Shown piece after piece: positions 32,760-43,784 of a stretch of 64,000 nucleotides of DNA. The stretch covers positions 5,550,140 through 5,614,139 of the forward strand of contig CM030840.1 in assembly GCA_018105865.1 (NCBI GenBank). Reading direction: 5' to 3'. The position numbers and the translations under genes are program-made. Every line of letters begins with the position of its first letter. Position 1 is the first letter of the stretch. A model generated the notes under the pieces. That model made no database searches and was not told the DNA's origin. It saw nothing but the letters and a program-made list of their open reading frames with translations. The stretch comes from Metaphire vulgaris (Eukaryota > Annelida > Clitellata > Crassiclitellata > Megascolecidae).

Positions 32760-35700
32760 ATACTCACATTTAAACAAAATTCCTATCTCCTTTTCCTTAA
32801 CCCCTCGTTGTTCACATCTTCGCCTTCGCCGTTCGCATTTCCATCTCACCCGACGCACAGATATCATTATCATCCTTCTTGCTCTTTCAGGCGATATCCA
32901 TCCAAATCCCGGACCATCCCAATCACACATGACACTATGCACTCTCAACATCAGATCCCTCACTAATCCTCAACACACACATTCACTACACGAACTTGCT
33001 AACACAAAAATTAGACCCCTTCTTTCCAATACACATGCTTCACTCCTCAGCCATAGACATAGTTGCACTAACTGAAACCTGGGTATCTCCGTCTACAACT
33101 TCATGCCAGTTGATCGAGGCAACCCCACCTGGCTTTTCCCTCTTGAGCTTTCCCCGTTTGAAAAAAATTTACCAACTGTTCTTCTAATCTGGGTGGAGGC
33201 ACTGCTTTTCTCATTCGTGATCATATACAAATTAGCAATTCCTCTTCAATGAATTTCTCTTCATTTGAATGCTCGTTAGTCACCCTCAATCTTCCTCTCT
33301 CAAAACTAACTATTTTTAACATTTATCGTCCTCCATTATCATCAAAATACTCAGCCTCATTTGTGACATTCCTTGATGAATTTACCTCTTTTTGGGCTCT
33401 GCAGCTACAACTCCACACGAATTCTTAATTACTGGCGACTTTAATTTACACGTGGACAAGAGTGATGATCCTAACTCTACCCAATTCATGCAGCTGCTCA
33501 CACAGACAAACCTCACGCAACATATATCTCTTCCAACTCACACTTTTGGACACACTTTAGATCTACTTATCACGTCATCTTCTTCATCATTATCTCCAAT
33601 GTCAGCAATTAGTCAAATCTCTCCATCTGATCATTTTCCATCTTCACCATTCTAAGTATCTGCTCACCAACTCCTCCACCTCGTGGCACCTACTCATTCC
33701 GCCGTCTCAACAAAATTGACATTGCCTTGTTCTGTGATAACATTAAGTCATCTGACCTAATTACTAACACCCCTACTACCCTGTCATCACTGATTGATAA
33801 ATACAATTCTGTGCTTTCTGGTCTTCTCAATAAACATGCTCCTATCATCACTAGACCTTTTTCGTCTCATAACAGCAAACCCTGGTATAACTCTTTCATT
33901 CATGCTTTCAAGTCATTTCGCAGACGTCTTGAGCGAACCTACCATAAAACACATTCTCCATCTGACCTTTTAAATCTTCGTTCCGCCACCAACCGCTATC
34001 ATAATCTCCTTACATCTGCCAAAAAGAAGTACTATTCTAACATCATTTCAACAAATAGCTCAAATCCACGTAAGCTCTGGAAAACTGTAAATGATCTTTT
34101 CCATCGCAAAGACTCAAAACCTCTCCCTCAATCCATTTCCCTGTCAGAACTTGCTGAATCTTTTGCTAAGTTCTTCTCTGTAAAAATCTCCAAGATTCGC
34201 AGTGTCCTCAAGTCTTTCACTATTACTCAAACCACCTCTCCTCATTATCCTTCTCCCCACAACCTCCATGCAATTTATCCAGCTTCACTCCTACAACTGA
34301 AGAAGAGGTATCCAAACTTCTACTATCCTTGCCAAACAAACAATGTGACTTAGATCCTATACCTACCTCTTTACTCAAACAGTGTGCCACCGTGCTTACG
34401 CCTATTATAACTAGAATCATCAACCTCTCTCTTATCTCAGGCACTTTCCCATCCGCATTCAAAAACTCTTTTGTCACTCCTCTCCTAAAAAAGCCTGGTC
34501 TTGACAGAGAAGATCTCAATAACTATCGCCCCATCTCAAATCTTTCTCTTCTATCAAAACTTACTGAAAAAATTGTGCTTTCCAGACTGAATGAACACCT
34601 TTCAAGTAACTCACTATATAATGCTCATCAATCTGCCTACACTAAACATCACTCAACTGAAACTGTCCTCGCCTACATTTATGACAGACTCTTAACTGCA
34701 ATTGGTCTCCGACAAGTTACTGGCCTTTGTCTCCTTGATCTCTCTGCAGCATTTGATACCATAGATCACAAAATTCTGCTCGAGCGACTCTCTCTGGTTT
34801 GGCATATCTGAAAAAGCTCACAACTGGTTTGCATCTTATCTCAAATCTCGGTCTTTTCAAGTGTCCTGTCTTGGCCAAATTTCTCTTTCTCATATTATAG
34901 ATTATGGAGTGCCTCAAGGATCTGTTCTCGGGCCTGTACTGTTCAGCCTTTACACCACACCACTTTCATCTCTAATTAATTCCCTCAAATTAAATCACCA
35001 ACTCTATGCCGATGACACTCAACTATTCCTGTCCTTCTCACCTCTTTCATTCAATGCTTCTATTATTGAGCTTGAATCTGCATTCTCGTCAATCTCTGCA
35101 TGGATGTCATCTAATCTCCTCGCTCTCAACCCATCTAAGACAGAGTTCCTTTTAATCGGACTACCCCAACAACTCAAAAAAATTGACAATCCTAAACTAG
35201 TTTTAGCTCCTGACACCACAATAATCCCTGTTGCAACTGCTAGAAATCTCAGATTCAAATTTGACTCTTTTCTAAACTTCGAATCACAAATCTCCCAACT
35301 TTCAAAAAGCCTGCTTTATTCATATTCGTGACCTTCGTCGCCTACGTCCTTGTCTTGATATTAAGACCGCGTCCACAATCGCCACCTCTATAGTCCACTC
35401 CAAATTAGATTACTGTAACTCCCTCTACTATAACCTTCCCAAAGCCTCCATCAACAAATTGCAATCAATACAAAATGCTTTAGCTCGTGCTGTTACTATG
35501 TCACCTAAATTCTCCCATATTTCACCCATACTAAAATCATTACATTGGCTTAAAATAACTGAACGTATCCAATATAAGATAATAACACTTACACATAGCT
35601 CACTTCAGTCATCAAAACCTGTCTACCTTAGATCACTATTAACCCCTCAGCCTCCTCGACCCACACGCTCGTCATCTCATCTCACTCTGTCACGCCCGCT

Positions 35701-36090
35701 AAATCAGTCATCCCTGAAAATTTGCAACCGTGCCTTCTCATATGCTGCACCTGAACTCTGGAACTCGATCCCAGCTTCCCTTCGCACACTTGGACACTTT
35801 AAAACAATAAAATCTGATTCCTCATTTCCTATAATTCCTGCACTATCTCCTCAAGTCTTCAGGTCTAAGCTTAAATCCTTCCTGTTTCTTAAATCATTTC
35901 CGCCATAGCTGTAACAACCTAGCCTCACTGCCCTTTGGATATTGACCATTGCCTGGCTGATCCCACACCTTTCCTATGGCTATTTTAAGAGAGGCTGAGC
36001 GCCTAAGAATAAGCAGCTACTGTTTGTGCTGCTTTCCAAGGCGCTATAGAAATCCACGAGATTTTACTTTACTTTACTTTACTTACTTTA
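32760..36090 (+). pseudogene. CR1/L2-type LINE ORF2 (endonuclease plus reverse transcriptase), frameshifted
   Basis: Near-complete order of domains. About 32880: LALSGDIHPNPGP, a 2A-like/N-terminal motif common in this clade. LCTLNIRSLTNP and IDIVALTETWVSP open the apurinic endonuclease, and ITGDFNLHVD, PTHTFGHTLDLLIT and SDHFP continue it (33.4-33.6 kb). Linker FKSFRRRLERTYHKTHS follows, and then the RT: NNYRPISNLSLLSKL, LLDLSAAFDTIDH, YGVPQGSVLGPVLFSLY and QLYADDTQLF with the catalytic DD (34.3-35.1 kb). The C-terminus reads SKLDYCNSLYYNLPK, LKSLHWLKITERIQYK, ELWNSIP and FRSKLKSFLF, ending at 35908. At least six frame breaks or stops (e.g. near 33045, 33165, 33650, 34320, 34800, 35325) make it inactive. 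The 3' UTR contains GGCGCTATAGAAATCCACGA and ends in an ACTTT repeat (36062-36090). The 5' boundary is approximate. Confidence 0.9.
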
Positions 36091-36511
36091 CAATTAGATT
36101 GTCGATGTTCGCGATACAGTTGACACACCACGCAAAACAGTTTTAAAATACTAATTTAATATCAGCAGTAATTGCATGCAGCTGCAAATGGTTGGAAATG
36201 GCTGGCATTTCCAGTTATCAACAGCAATCACACAAAACACTTAATCTATCAGCTGTAAGTTTTTCCTTGCTAATGCTACCATGGTCATCTCAGTGTAATA
36301 CTATGAGCATGCGTTTCAACATTATTCTCAGGCTGCCTCGGATGGCTAATTGTCATGTAATTAAAAAATAATTAGAATTAGCAGGTAAATTCTAATTGAT
36401 TAGAATTACGATTAGCTGATAAAATTTGCCAATTGATTACAATTAGAATTAGCTGGTCATCTAATCGATTAGCTAATCAATTACTTCCTAATTGATTAAT
36501 TAGGGAGCGCT

Positions 36512-36780
36512 GAAAATGCAGGACTGGAAAATGACGGACCAAAAAATGTGAATAACTGGAAAATGCAGGACTGGAAAATGACGGACTAAATTGCAGGGGG
36601 TGAAAATGCAGGACTGGAAAATGAAGGACCAAATCGCAGGGTGTGAAAATGCAGGACTGGAAAATGAAGGACCAAATCGCAGGGGGTGAAAATGCAGGAC
36701 TGGAAAATGAAGGACCAAATCGCAAGGTGAAAATGCAGGACTGGAAAATGAAGGACCAAATCGCAGGGGTGAAAATGTAA
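36512..36780. repeat. ~45-bp minisatellite, left arm of inverted pair
   Basis: Units GCAGGACTGGAAAATGAAGG then ACCAAATCGCAGGGGGTGAA; the mirror array is 37465-37690. Confidence 0.9.
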
Positions 36781-37179
36781 TTCCTAATTTCTTTATAAAT
36801 GATCTATAAAAAGGAAACTGTTATCAACTGTGTTATCATTATCAATGTAAATATAAATAAGACATAAGCTGTTTATTTGTTGTAATTATTGAACTTCGTA
36901 AAAACTTTATAACAGACAAAGGAAGGTCAATGTAACTAACGACTGCCTCAAGTTAGTAAAAAACAAGCATTCGTTAATCAAGCATCGACACAAAGTGGTT
37001 TTACATCTGAAGTTAGCAATGAAAAAGGCAAAAACAACAAGTAAAGCTAATAACAGTATAAGTCTTGAAAAAAATATGTAAAGCATCGACATACAGTGTT
37101 TGTCAATGTGAAGTTGACAATGAACAAGGCAAAAAAGTAAATGTTGAGCAACTTAAACTACAAGTCTGAAAAGGACCTA
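36781..37179 (-). other. Probable 3' UTR-like sequence of the RING ORF
   Basis: AT-rich, with an internal imperfect duplication (AAGCATCGACA ... GAAGTT-GCAATGAAAAAGGCAA, at about 36982 and 37081). It lies immediately downstream of the RING ORF on the minus strand. Assignment as UTR is inference. Confidence 0.35.
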
Positions 37180-37587
37180 CTAAATATATAGACGCATAAC
37201 CATTGTAATTGGAGTCCGACAAAGCGGACAATGTCCTGACATTTCTGCAACCGTGTCTGCGCAAGTGTTACAAAATATGGCGTGCCCACAAGAAACTATC
37301 GCGACGCTTGCACGCGGGGCAACTAGACAGACCTCACAACAATCCAAACTCTGGGCTGTCACTGGCTCAGCTGGCAGGTTATCCGAAGGCAAGCTATCAT
37401 GTACAGTCGGCTGCAGCATCTGCTCTTCCTCACTGTCTTCGTTGTCAGTACTAGCAATTTGATAATTTGGTCCGTCATTTTCCAGTCCTGCATTTTCCAG
37501 TCCTGCAATTTCCAGTCCTTCATTTTCCAGTCCTGCATTTTCACCCCTTGCGATTTGGTCCTTCATTTTCCAGTCCTGCATTTTCAC
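37180..37587 (-). CDS. RING-finger (C3HC4) protein segment inside a transposon
   Basis: The last ~95 codons read STDNEDSEEEQMLQP, an acidic linker, and then a RING domain. The RING runs CCEVCLVAP, SCGHAIFCNTCA, GHCPLCRTPI and MVMRLYI before the stop. The C-x2-C, C-x-H-x3-C-x2-C and C-x2-C zinc ligands of a C3HC4 RING are all present. C-terminal RINGs of this form occur in neuralized- and IAP-type E3 ubiquitin ligases, so ubiquitin transfer is the family role. Upstream the frame runs into the inverted minisatellite (repeating MQDWKMKD-type residues), so the genuine start is unclear; it may be a terminal exon or a captured gene fragment. It is the only intact-looking ORF in the inner element. 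I cannot tell if it is expressed. Confidence 0.65.
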   Translation of the reverse strand: MKMQDWKMKDQIARGENAGLENEGLEIAGLENAGLENDGPNYQIASTDNEDSEEEQMLQPTVHDSLPSDNLPAEPVTAQSLDCCEVCLVAPRASVAIVSCGHAIFCNTCADTVAEMSGHCPLCRTPITMVMRLYI

Positions 37588-37690
37588 CCCCTGCGATTTG
37601 GTCCGTCATTTTCCAGTCCTGCATTTTCACCCCCTGCGATTTGGTCCGTCATTTTCCAGTCCTGCATTTTCCAGTCCTGCATTTTCAGGC
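37465..37690. repeat. ~45-bp minisatellite, right arm of inverted pair
   Basis: Units CATTTTCCAGTCCTGCATTT then TCACCCCCTGCGATTTGGTC; complement of 36512-36780. Confidence 0.9.
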
Positions 37691-37867
37691 GACCCATTAA
37701 TTACCCATCTCTGGTGCACTGTGCCACGTGCAAATCAGCGTTTTGCAACCCAACCCAACCCACCACAACTGCCTAAATGTATGACCCAACTCAATCCAAC
37801 CCAACCCAGCCCAACCCATGGGTTAACCCAACCCTTGTCCATCTCTGATATGCATACACACACGCGC

Positions 37868-37924
<57 letters not shown>

Positions 37925-37928
37925 TATA
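37868..37928. repeat. (AT)n microsatellite
   Basis: About 60 bases of AT next to the outer element's right flank. Confidence 0.95.
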
Positions 37929-38002
37929 TCACTTCATCGTGCTCATATTTCCATTTCGATATGTGCGTTTTTTGCGATATGTCATTCTCACGGCGCATAT
38001 AT
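37925..38002 (-). repeat. Repeat copy, inverted partner of 29938-30010
   Basis: Reverse complement carries GCGCCGTGAGAATGACATAT and ATCGAAATGGAAATATGAGC. Followed by TA and CATA microsatellites to about 38100. Confidence 0.85.
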
Positions 38003-38120
38003 ATATATACATACACTGTCATACATACATACAATCATACATGCAATGCATATCATGCATATCATGCATACATGCATACATACATACTGTACATATCGTG
38101 CATATGCTATGTTTGTTCAG

Positions 38121-38540
38121 GTGTTGAATACCTTCATTGACGAGCAGGACTGGACTATGACGGTGGCACAAGTGGTGACCGTGCTCAGCTACACGAACAG
38201 CGCCCTCAATCCCTTCCTCTACGCCTTCCTCGCCGAGAGTTTCCGTAAGTCGTTCGTCGACGCCGTCTGTTGTCTGTCCCGGCCCGAGTCCAACCGAACG
38301 ACGCAATTCGAGCACAGCTGTCCCTCCAGAAAGGCAACCGCCGCCAGCCACAGGAAGGACTTTGCTCTTCCGCTGGAACTGGAGCGAGACAATCCAGCGG
38401 GAGGAGTGGGTGGTAAAGAGGAAGCAACTGCAGGAGGAGGAGTGGGAGGAGGAGAGGAGGAGGAGGAGGAGGAGGCGCGCCGCGGAAATCGTTCAGAGAG
38501 AGATGACGTAGAAGAAGAAGTAGACACTGAGTTTATCTGA
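38121..38540 (+). CDS. Allatostatin-C/somatostatin-type GPCR, coding exon 2 (C-terminus)
   Basis: The acceptor TTTGTTCAG|GTGTTG at 38120/38121 continues exon 1 in phase 0 (VFQ|VLNTF). It encodes ECL3, TM7 with SYTNSALNPFLYAFL (the NPxxY-type motif as NPFLY, residues 317-321), helix 8 FRKSFVDAVCC with palmitoylatable cysteines, and a ~100-residue cytoplasmic tail. The stop is TGA at 38538-38540, giving 426 residues in total, in the normal range for this family. The tail is low complexity: a Gly-rich stretch, a Glu run and many Ser/Thr that could be receptor-kinase sites. Together with exon 1 it completes all seven helices. No polyadenylation signal was pinned down downstream. Confidence 0.88.
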   Translation: MLNTFIDEQDWTMTVAQVVTVLSYTNSALNPFLYAFLAESFRKSFVDAVCCLSRPESNRTTQFEHSCPSRKATAASHRKDFALPLELERDNPAGGVGGKEEATAGGGVGGGEEEEEEEARRGNRSERDDVEEEVDTEFI

Positions 38541-40403
38541 GAAGAATTTTCTCGTTAATTGTTGTTGTTGTGCGAATAGTATCGATTGCTCCATCAGCGT
38601 CTGTGTTTTTTGCTGTGTTTTGCCTGTAATTATGTCACTTTTAAATCTTCGAAGTGTGCTTATGGGCCGTCCATTAATTAGGTCAAGAATTCTTAGGCAG
38701 TTATACACCTCCTCCCCTTGTCAACGACTGTCAAACTTTCAGTGACCCCCCCCCCAAAAAAAAAAATTATGTCAAACATTTCTAACCCCTTACTTCAAAT
38801 GTGAAAAATCTTATATGTTGGTCGATTCAATAAGCAGGAGGAACCTACAATCGACAAAGTCTACAATCTACATTGAATAAAAACAAAATACGATGACGCA
38901 AGACTATGACTCCCTAGGTAAGGGCTCTGCCGGTTAAGGATTAAAGCGGTGGCGGGCTGTTGACGGGCGAGCGAGTGTCTACCACGGAGGACCAATGCGC
39001 CGATTAATTTTCTTTTTTATTTATTAAATTTATTGTAAAAATAAAATGTTGACGTCAATTTTTCTTGACCTCCCTCCCCATGTCAGTAATTGTCAAACTT
39101 CTTCAAACCTCCCCACTCCCCTATTTTGTTGACATAATTAATGGAAGGCCCTTGCCTCATATCTTTCGAATAAACTGTTTATCCGGATAATAGGCCGCTA
39201 TGCTACGGCGCTATAGAATTTGTCCAGAAATGAAATGAAATAAGCGAGGCTTTAGGAGATTCCGGACAGTAGTGCAAATACATCGCTGCCAATTAATGGC
39301 TTAAGTTCGCGGCCTGAATACTGTACATTTGCATGCTGCGTGCGTTACTATTGGAGCTGCTAAGTTGCCTATCAACTGTTGTTCAGTCGCAAAGACTTGG
39401 AATTGCTTGAACAGTGAAATCATTTCAGCTGCTGTTCATCTACATGTACAATAAACTGCTATTCGGACTGGTCTGCTATTCTGAATTGAACTGTTCTCTT
39501 GCATTAAAGTCTTTGTTGTTTAGCACTCGCGACGTATAGGCTACCTCATGAGCAGGAATTGCGAAACTATTATCAACTTTATTTCTTTATTTGCATACGC
39601 GAGGCGTAAACTTGGACGAAAAAGTGAGGGCCAACTCCTACTGTATACCTTCCCTAAGGTAGCCTCTCAAAAAGTGGGGGGTGCTCAATTCTATATGCCT
39701 ATTAGAAGTTTACGCTATAGTTGTATAGTTGTATAGTAGTGTCTTGTTGCCGGTGTGCTAGTTGAAAATACTGTACACGCTGTTATTCATACCAGGCATG
39801 CAATAGGGCACCCAAACTTACCCATGTGACCCATTGACTGACCCAGTGACTAATGGACCACGTCGCCCATTGACTGATGGGCGACCCATTGGTGACCCAT
39901 TGGTGACCCTGACCTATGAGTTCTTTATTGAGTATCGATCGAACACAAAAGCGCATAATAAAATACCGCAGAAAAATCTGTTAAATGACCAATACGCCCA
40001 GCAAAAAGGAGTAACATAGATGCAGTAGATGCAAGGATTTTGTTGTCAATTGAACGCAAACTTAACATTTCATGCGCTGCCTGATTGCAGCCGCAGTCTT
40101 TAAAAAATTGATGGGTCATGTATTGACTCGTGTACAGTAGTGCCAGCTCTGGTTTATGCTGTGGAATATAGTCATCATCATCATCATCATCAAGATCTTC
40201 GTCGTCGTCGGCGGCGGCAGCATAATTAACACCAGCATCATATTTGACAATTTATCCTCGTTATACGTGTAATCGCATCGTGGCGTCGCCATATTCATTA
40301 ACTTGATGAGAAAAAATTTCATTAGAAAAAACTGTCTATAATACATAGCACTTTACTTTATCGAGACTTTTTCTTCATCTCATTCGTACCAACTATAAAT
40401 AAG
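38541..40403. other. Downstream of the GPCR; mostly unassigned
   Basis: Contains a short array of TGACCCATTGG-type units (39820-39910). A block at 39620-39690 shares CTATACCTTCCCT-like and GTAGCCTCTC words with the repeats at 63160-63310. A CAT/GTC microsatellite lies at 40165-40218. No gene recognised. Confidence 0.4.
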
Positions 40404-40757
40404 GGGGCACGGACATTCCCCCCGGACATTATTCCCCCCGGACATTATTCCCCGGACATATTTCCCCCGGCAAAGAAGTAATGAACAATGTAAATCAATA
40501 TATCAATATCATAGATCTTAATTTTAAAAAGGTACTTATCGGTTATCTGATGCCATGGTTGCCGTCAGTATGGTTTAGGGTTAGTGTTTCGTGTCTGGTT
40601 TATGGTGTGAGTAATAATTATATGACCCCGTACGGTGCAATACACTGCTTTTCGCCAAAGCCAATAGAGAAAACAAAGGGGGATTATGTCCGGCAGTGTC
40701 ATTTCAAAGGATGTAATGTCCGGTGGGGATGTCCAGGGAGAGAATGTCCTACACTCA
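40404..40757. mobile_element. hAT-like MITE of GGACATTATTCCCC repeats
   Basis: ATAAATAAG flanks both sides (about 40395-40403 and 40757-40765). The left arm repeats CCCCGGACATTATTCC; the right arm carries GGGGATTATGTCCGG and GAATGTCC in inverse orientation; the centre has GGTTTAGGGTTAG. Confidence 0.8.
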
Positions 40758-40765
40758 TAAATAAG

Positions 40766-41075
40766 CACGCTGTCAGTGTCGTGAATGGGTAAATAGCCTC
40801 CCTCTAAAAAACAGCCCTCCCTAACCATGAAAATGACAAAAGTCAAATTCTTAAAACACCAAAACGACCTCCCCTTTCATTTTCTCCAGATTCACTGCTA
40901 TTAGAGTCGGTAAATATAAAATAAACAGATAACCAGAATTTAGAACGTCAGTTGCGTAAAATGTGCAGAGAATGACCAGAGCACAGGTATTCACTGGTAT
41001 TTGAAAATGTTCAATTCATCCCAAAAGCCACTGATATTCACTGAATTTGAAATGTGGCATCCCAGCCACTGATAC
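40766..41075. other. Unassigned sequence
   Basis: Nothing recognised. Confidence 0.35.
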
Positions 41076-41098
41076 ATTATTATTATTATTATTATTAT

Positions 41099-41184
<86 letters not shown>

Positions 41185-41189
41185 TTATT

Positions 41190-41266
<77 letters not shown>

Positions 41267-41292
41267 CATCATCATCATCATCATCATCATCA
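41076..41292. repeat. (ATT)n(AGT)n(ATT)n(ATC)n compound microsatellite
   Basis: Over 210 bases of triplet blocks. A CAGTGGCATAGCGAGGATTC element end follows directly at 41291. Confidence 0.95.
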
Positions 41293-41726
41293 GTGGCATA
41301 GCGAGGATTCCAGATAAGTTGTATAACTAACTGCCGGGTTCATAAGACGAACTAAGGGTTATCGATTGCTTCTCTTTGAGCGTTAGTTATTTTGGCCATC
41401 GTCTTCGTCCGAGCAGTTGTCCTCGGTGATGCTATTGATCAATGATTGCGGTGCCGTCAAAGTTTCATTTTTTGTGAATAGAGAAATGACATACAGTAAA
41501 AGGAAGCGCCGTTTGTTCATTCGTAACGTGTTTCCATCTACGTCGGATTCTCAGCGCGTTGTCGATGAACTGTGGATGTGGTGAAAAGTGCCGACCTACA
41601 GTATATTCATATTACTAATGCGAGACCAAATTCATGAGCCAAAGGAGACAGACATCTGTCTTTCTACGAGAGCGCCGGGAACCAGTTAGTGGAAGAACAG
41701 GTGAGGAAGAAAGACGGACCGCCGTC
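41293..41726. other. Unassigned sequence
   Basis: Nothing recognised beyond the MITE-end motif at 41291 and the TSD of the next element. Confidence 0.35.
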
Positions 41727-41913
41727 CAGTGGCGGTTCCACATGGGGACCCGGGGGACCCATGTCCCTTATTAAATGCCTGGCCCCCAGCGGTGCTCCTG
41801 TTGGGACCATATACTTACTACTACATACGTGGCAACAAATAGTTGACCCCATGCTTAGAAGTTATCACCCCAACATCCTCCCCCTAACTTGCCAAATCCT
41901 GGAGCCGCCACTG
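41727..41913. mobile_element. hAT-like MITE, 187 bp
   Basis: CAGTGGCGGTTCCA and TGGAGCCGCCACTG are near-perfect inverted ends. CCGCCGTC (41719-41726) and CCGTCGTC (41914-41921) match 7 of 8. Confidence 0.88.
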
Positions 41914-41921
41914 CCGTCGTC

Positions 41922-43038
41922 TATAAATATGTATGGATGGTCGTAGACTACAAATATTGTAAAAAATCGTTAAAAGGATTTCGGACATACATATTACATA
42001 AGCGTACTGGCAACCATACTGACCTGTTTATAGGACATTGCATTTGAAATAAGCAAGGTAGTTGTTACTCGCGCTGAACTAAATCGAAGACAGGGAACGA
42101 TACCCCATCTCTCAATCTCTCTTTCGCCTAGTCGTGCTTTACTGAGACGTGTAAGGTAATTTAGGATTGCTTGGTTTATTTCTAGTCAATCTAGTGAGCC
42201 TTTCTATAACTGTTTTGTAAGTCTGACACTTTTATCAATGCATCGCTACTGTGCTGCAGAATATGCGCTATTTCTAATAGGGGTATCCAGTGTTTACCAA
42301 CAAGGTCCGGTTGCTCCGCCCACTGGTGGGCAGAAACCATAGAAACCATTGTTGTCTATTAATAGACGCCAATGGCAGAAGCAGATTTCTTGCTGGTGGG
42401 CATAGATCAGTGACCATAGAGATTGTTCTGGATACTCCTATAAATCTGAATGCAAATCTACCTCCGTATAGTTCCGAGCAGAAACACTGCTATAAATCCA
42501 CAAAGCCTATGCGAGGAACGTTCAGTTGTAGAATAACCAGCGCTAGGTCAATTTCTTAGCCAACTGACTGACACTCTAATATTGTAGTATTGTCGTTCAA
42601 TAAATAATTGAAAACCAAATCAACTAAACTATCAAGAAGTCATCGCAACTCATCAACCAGCATTTCAACAATCCAACTGTCCAACTCTAAAGATAAGCGG
42701 AAGAGACGGGCGTGTAGTTAAATCACAGAGGAAGACATGCGCCCTACTGTCTATAAAAGAACGGGAGACTGGTTCGCGGAAGAGCAGAGAAAAGCGACCT
42801 TTGATTTTCTCGTTTACCGTTTCTAAGATTTAGATGAAACGTCTTAACGAAATGAAACACGAACTTATACTTTAATTAAGGAATTTGAAGACAGGCTTCG
42901 GTAGACACGTGCATAAACCAGAGCAGGTGTATCCTGCAGGAAAGTAACGGACAAACGCGATTGATGCAGGTGAAACATTGCACAGGTAAAATATTAATAA
43001 TTTAGGAGTGAGACACTTAAGTCCGATTAATTATTTAC
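41922..43038. other. Unassigned sequence
   Basis: No coding or repeat signal I can name. Confidence 0.35.
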
Positions 43039-43085
43039 TACTACTACGACGACGACGACGACGACGATGATGATGATGATGATGG
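43039..43085. repeat. (CTA)(CGA)(TGA) microsatellite
   Basis: Short compound triplet run. Confidence 0.85.
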
Positions 43086-43784
43086 TGAAAACGACGACGA
43101 CTCTAAACAAAACGTAATGTGGAGTTATATTTTTAAAATTAAATTCCTGATGAAATACATCGCTTTATATAGAAATCAATGGCACAAATATTAAAGCGTC
43201 GCCTTTACGAATACATTGAACGCATCTCGGTTGATTTATATTTGTTAGATTAGGCCATTGACGTAGACAGGTGATGTAGTTTTGTATCGGATCACACAGA
43301 CCAGCTCTGGGGCAGACGCCAGCATCAGGACCATAATAAGAAATCATAAACCATTGATTTCTGAGTCCCATAGAGCATACTGAATAAGTTTAAAGTAATG
43401 TTTCTCCTTTGAAAAGGCCTCGTTCCTCACCTAACATTTCTCCAATGCATTTTCAGTGATCGATATTTCATAAAACCCAGCAAGAGTCGAACTGTTTCTT
43501 CCCCGGTCCAATAATTTCAAGCTCTGCGAAGGATGGTTACGTAAAACTGAAAATATTTGCTTTCCAACTTCAACCAATGGAAGTGGTTAAACTCGCAAAA
43601 CTCTCAACGAATTGAACTTAGGCTATTTGAATGCTTTGTTTTTCGCCATTTCGTGCCGGCTTTCCTATTTTCGAGACGTCGATAAAATTATATTAACGTC
43701 CAACTGAATCCAAAATTCATCAAACTTTGTTATCGTTTTAATAATAAATGAACGGTGCTGAAGTCAATCTGATACAGTAGCGTG
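43086..43784. other. Unassigned sequence
   Basis: Nothing recognised. Confidence 0.35.

Larger units (their letters stand above)
32078..37713. mobile_element. Inner hAT-like element nested in the outer one
   Basis: Starts CAGAGATGGGCACAATTAG at 32078 and ends AATTACCCATCTCTG at 37713. GTGCACTG is duplicated exactly at 32070-32077 and 37714-37721. Subterminal AATTAGAATTAG arrays occur at 32090-32230 and 36380-36500. The interior holds a LINE insertion (about 32.76-36.09 kb), two inverted minisatellites and a RING-finger ORF. No hAT transposase motif was seen. Confidence 0.9.
31190..37847. mobile_element. Outer hAT-like element of a nested set
   Basis: Starts CAGAGATGGACATGGGTCCA at 31190 and ends TTGTCCATCTCTG at 37847. 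ATATGCAT is duplicated exactly at 31182-31189 and 37848-37855. Subterminal AACCCAACCC arrays lie inside both ends (31217-31310, 37740-37830), as in the MITE at 15735-15974. Without the 5.6 kb insertion it would be about 1.0 kb and shows no transposase. Confidence 0.9.
20620..38120 (+). other. GPCR intron, 17.5 kb
   Basis: Begins GTGAGA, ends TTTGTTCAG. It interrupts the end of TM6 between Gln287 and Val288 in phase 0. Most of its length is mobile DNA: MITEs, LINE fragments, a CACTG-ended transposon and a nested hAT/hAT/LINE set. Each is listed separately. Confidence 0.85.
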
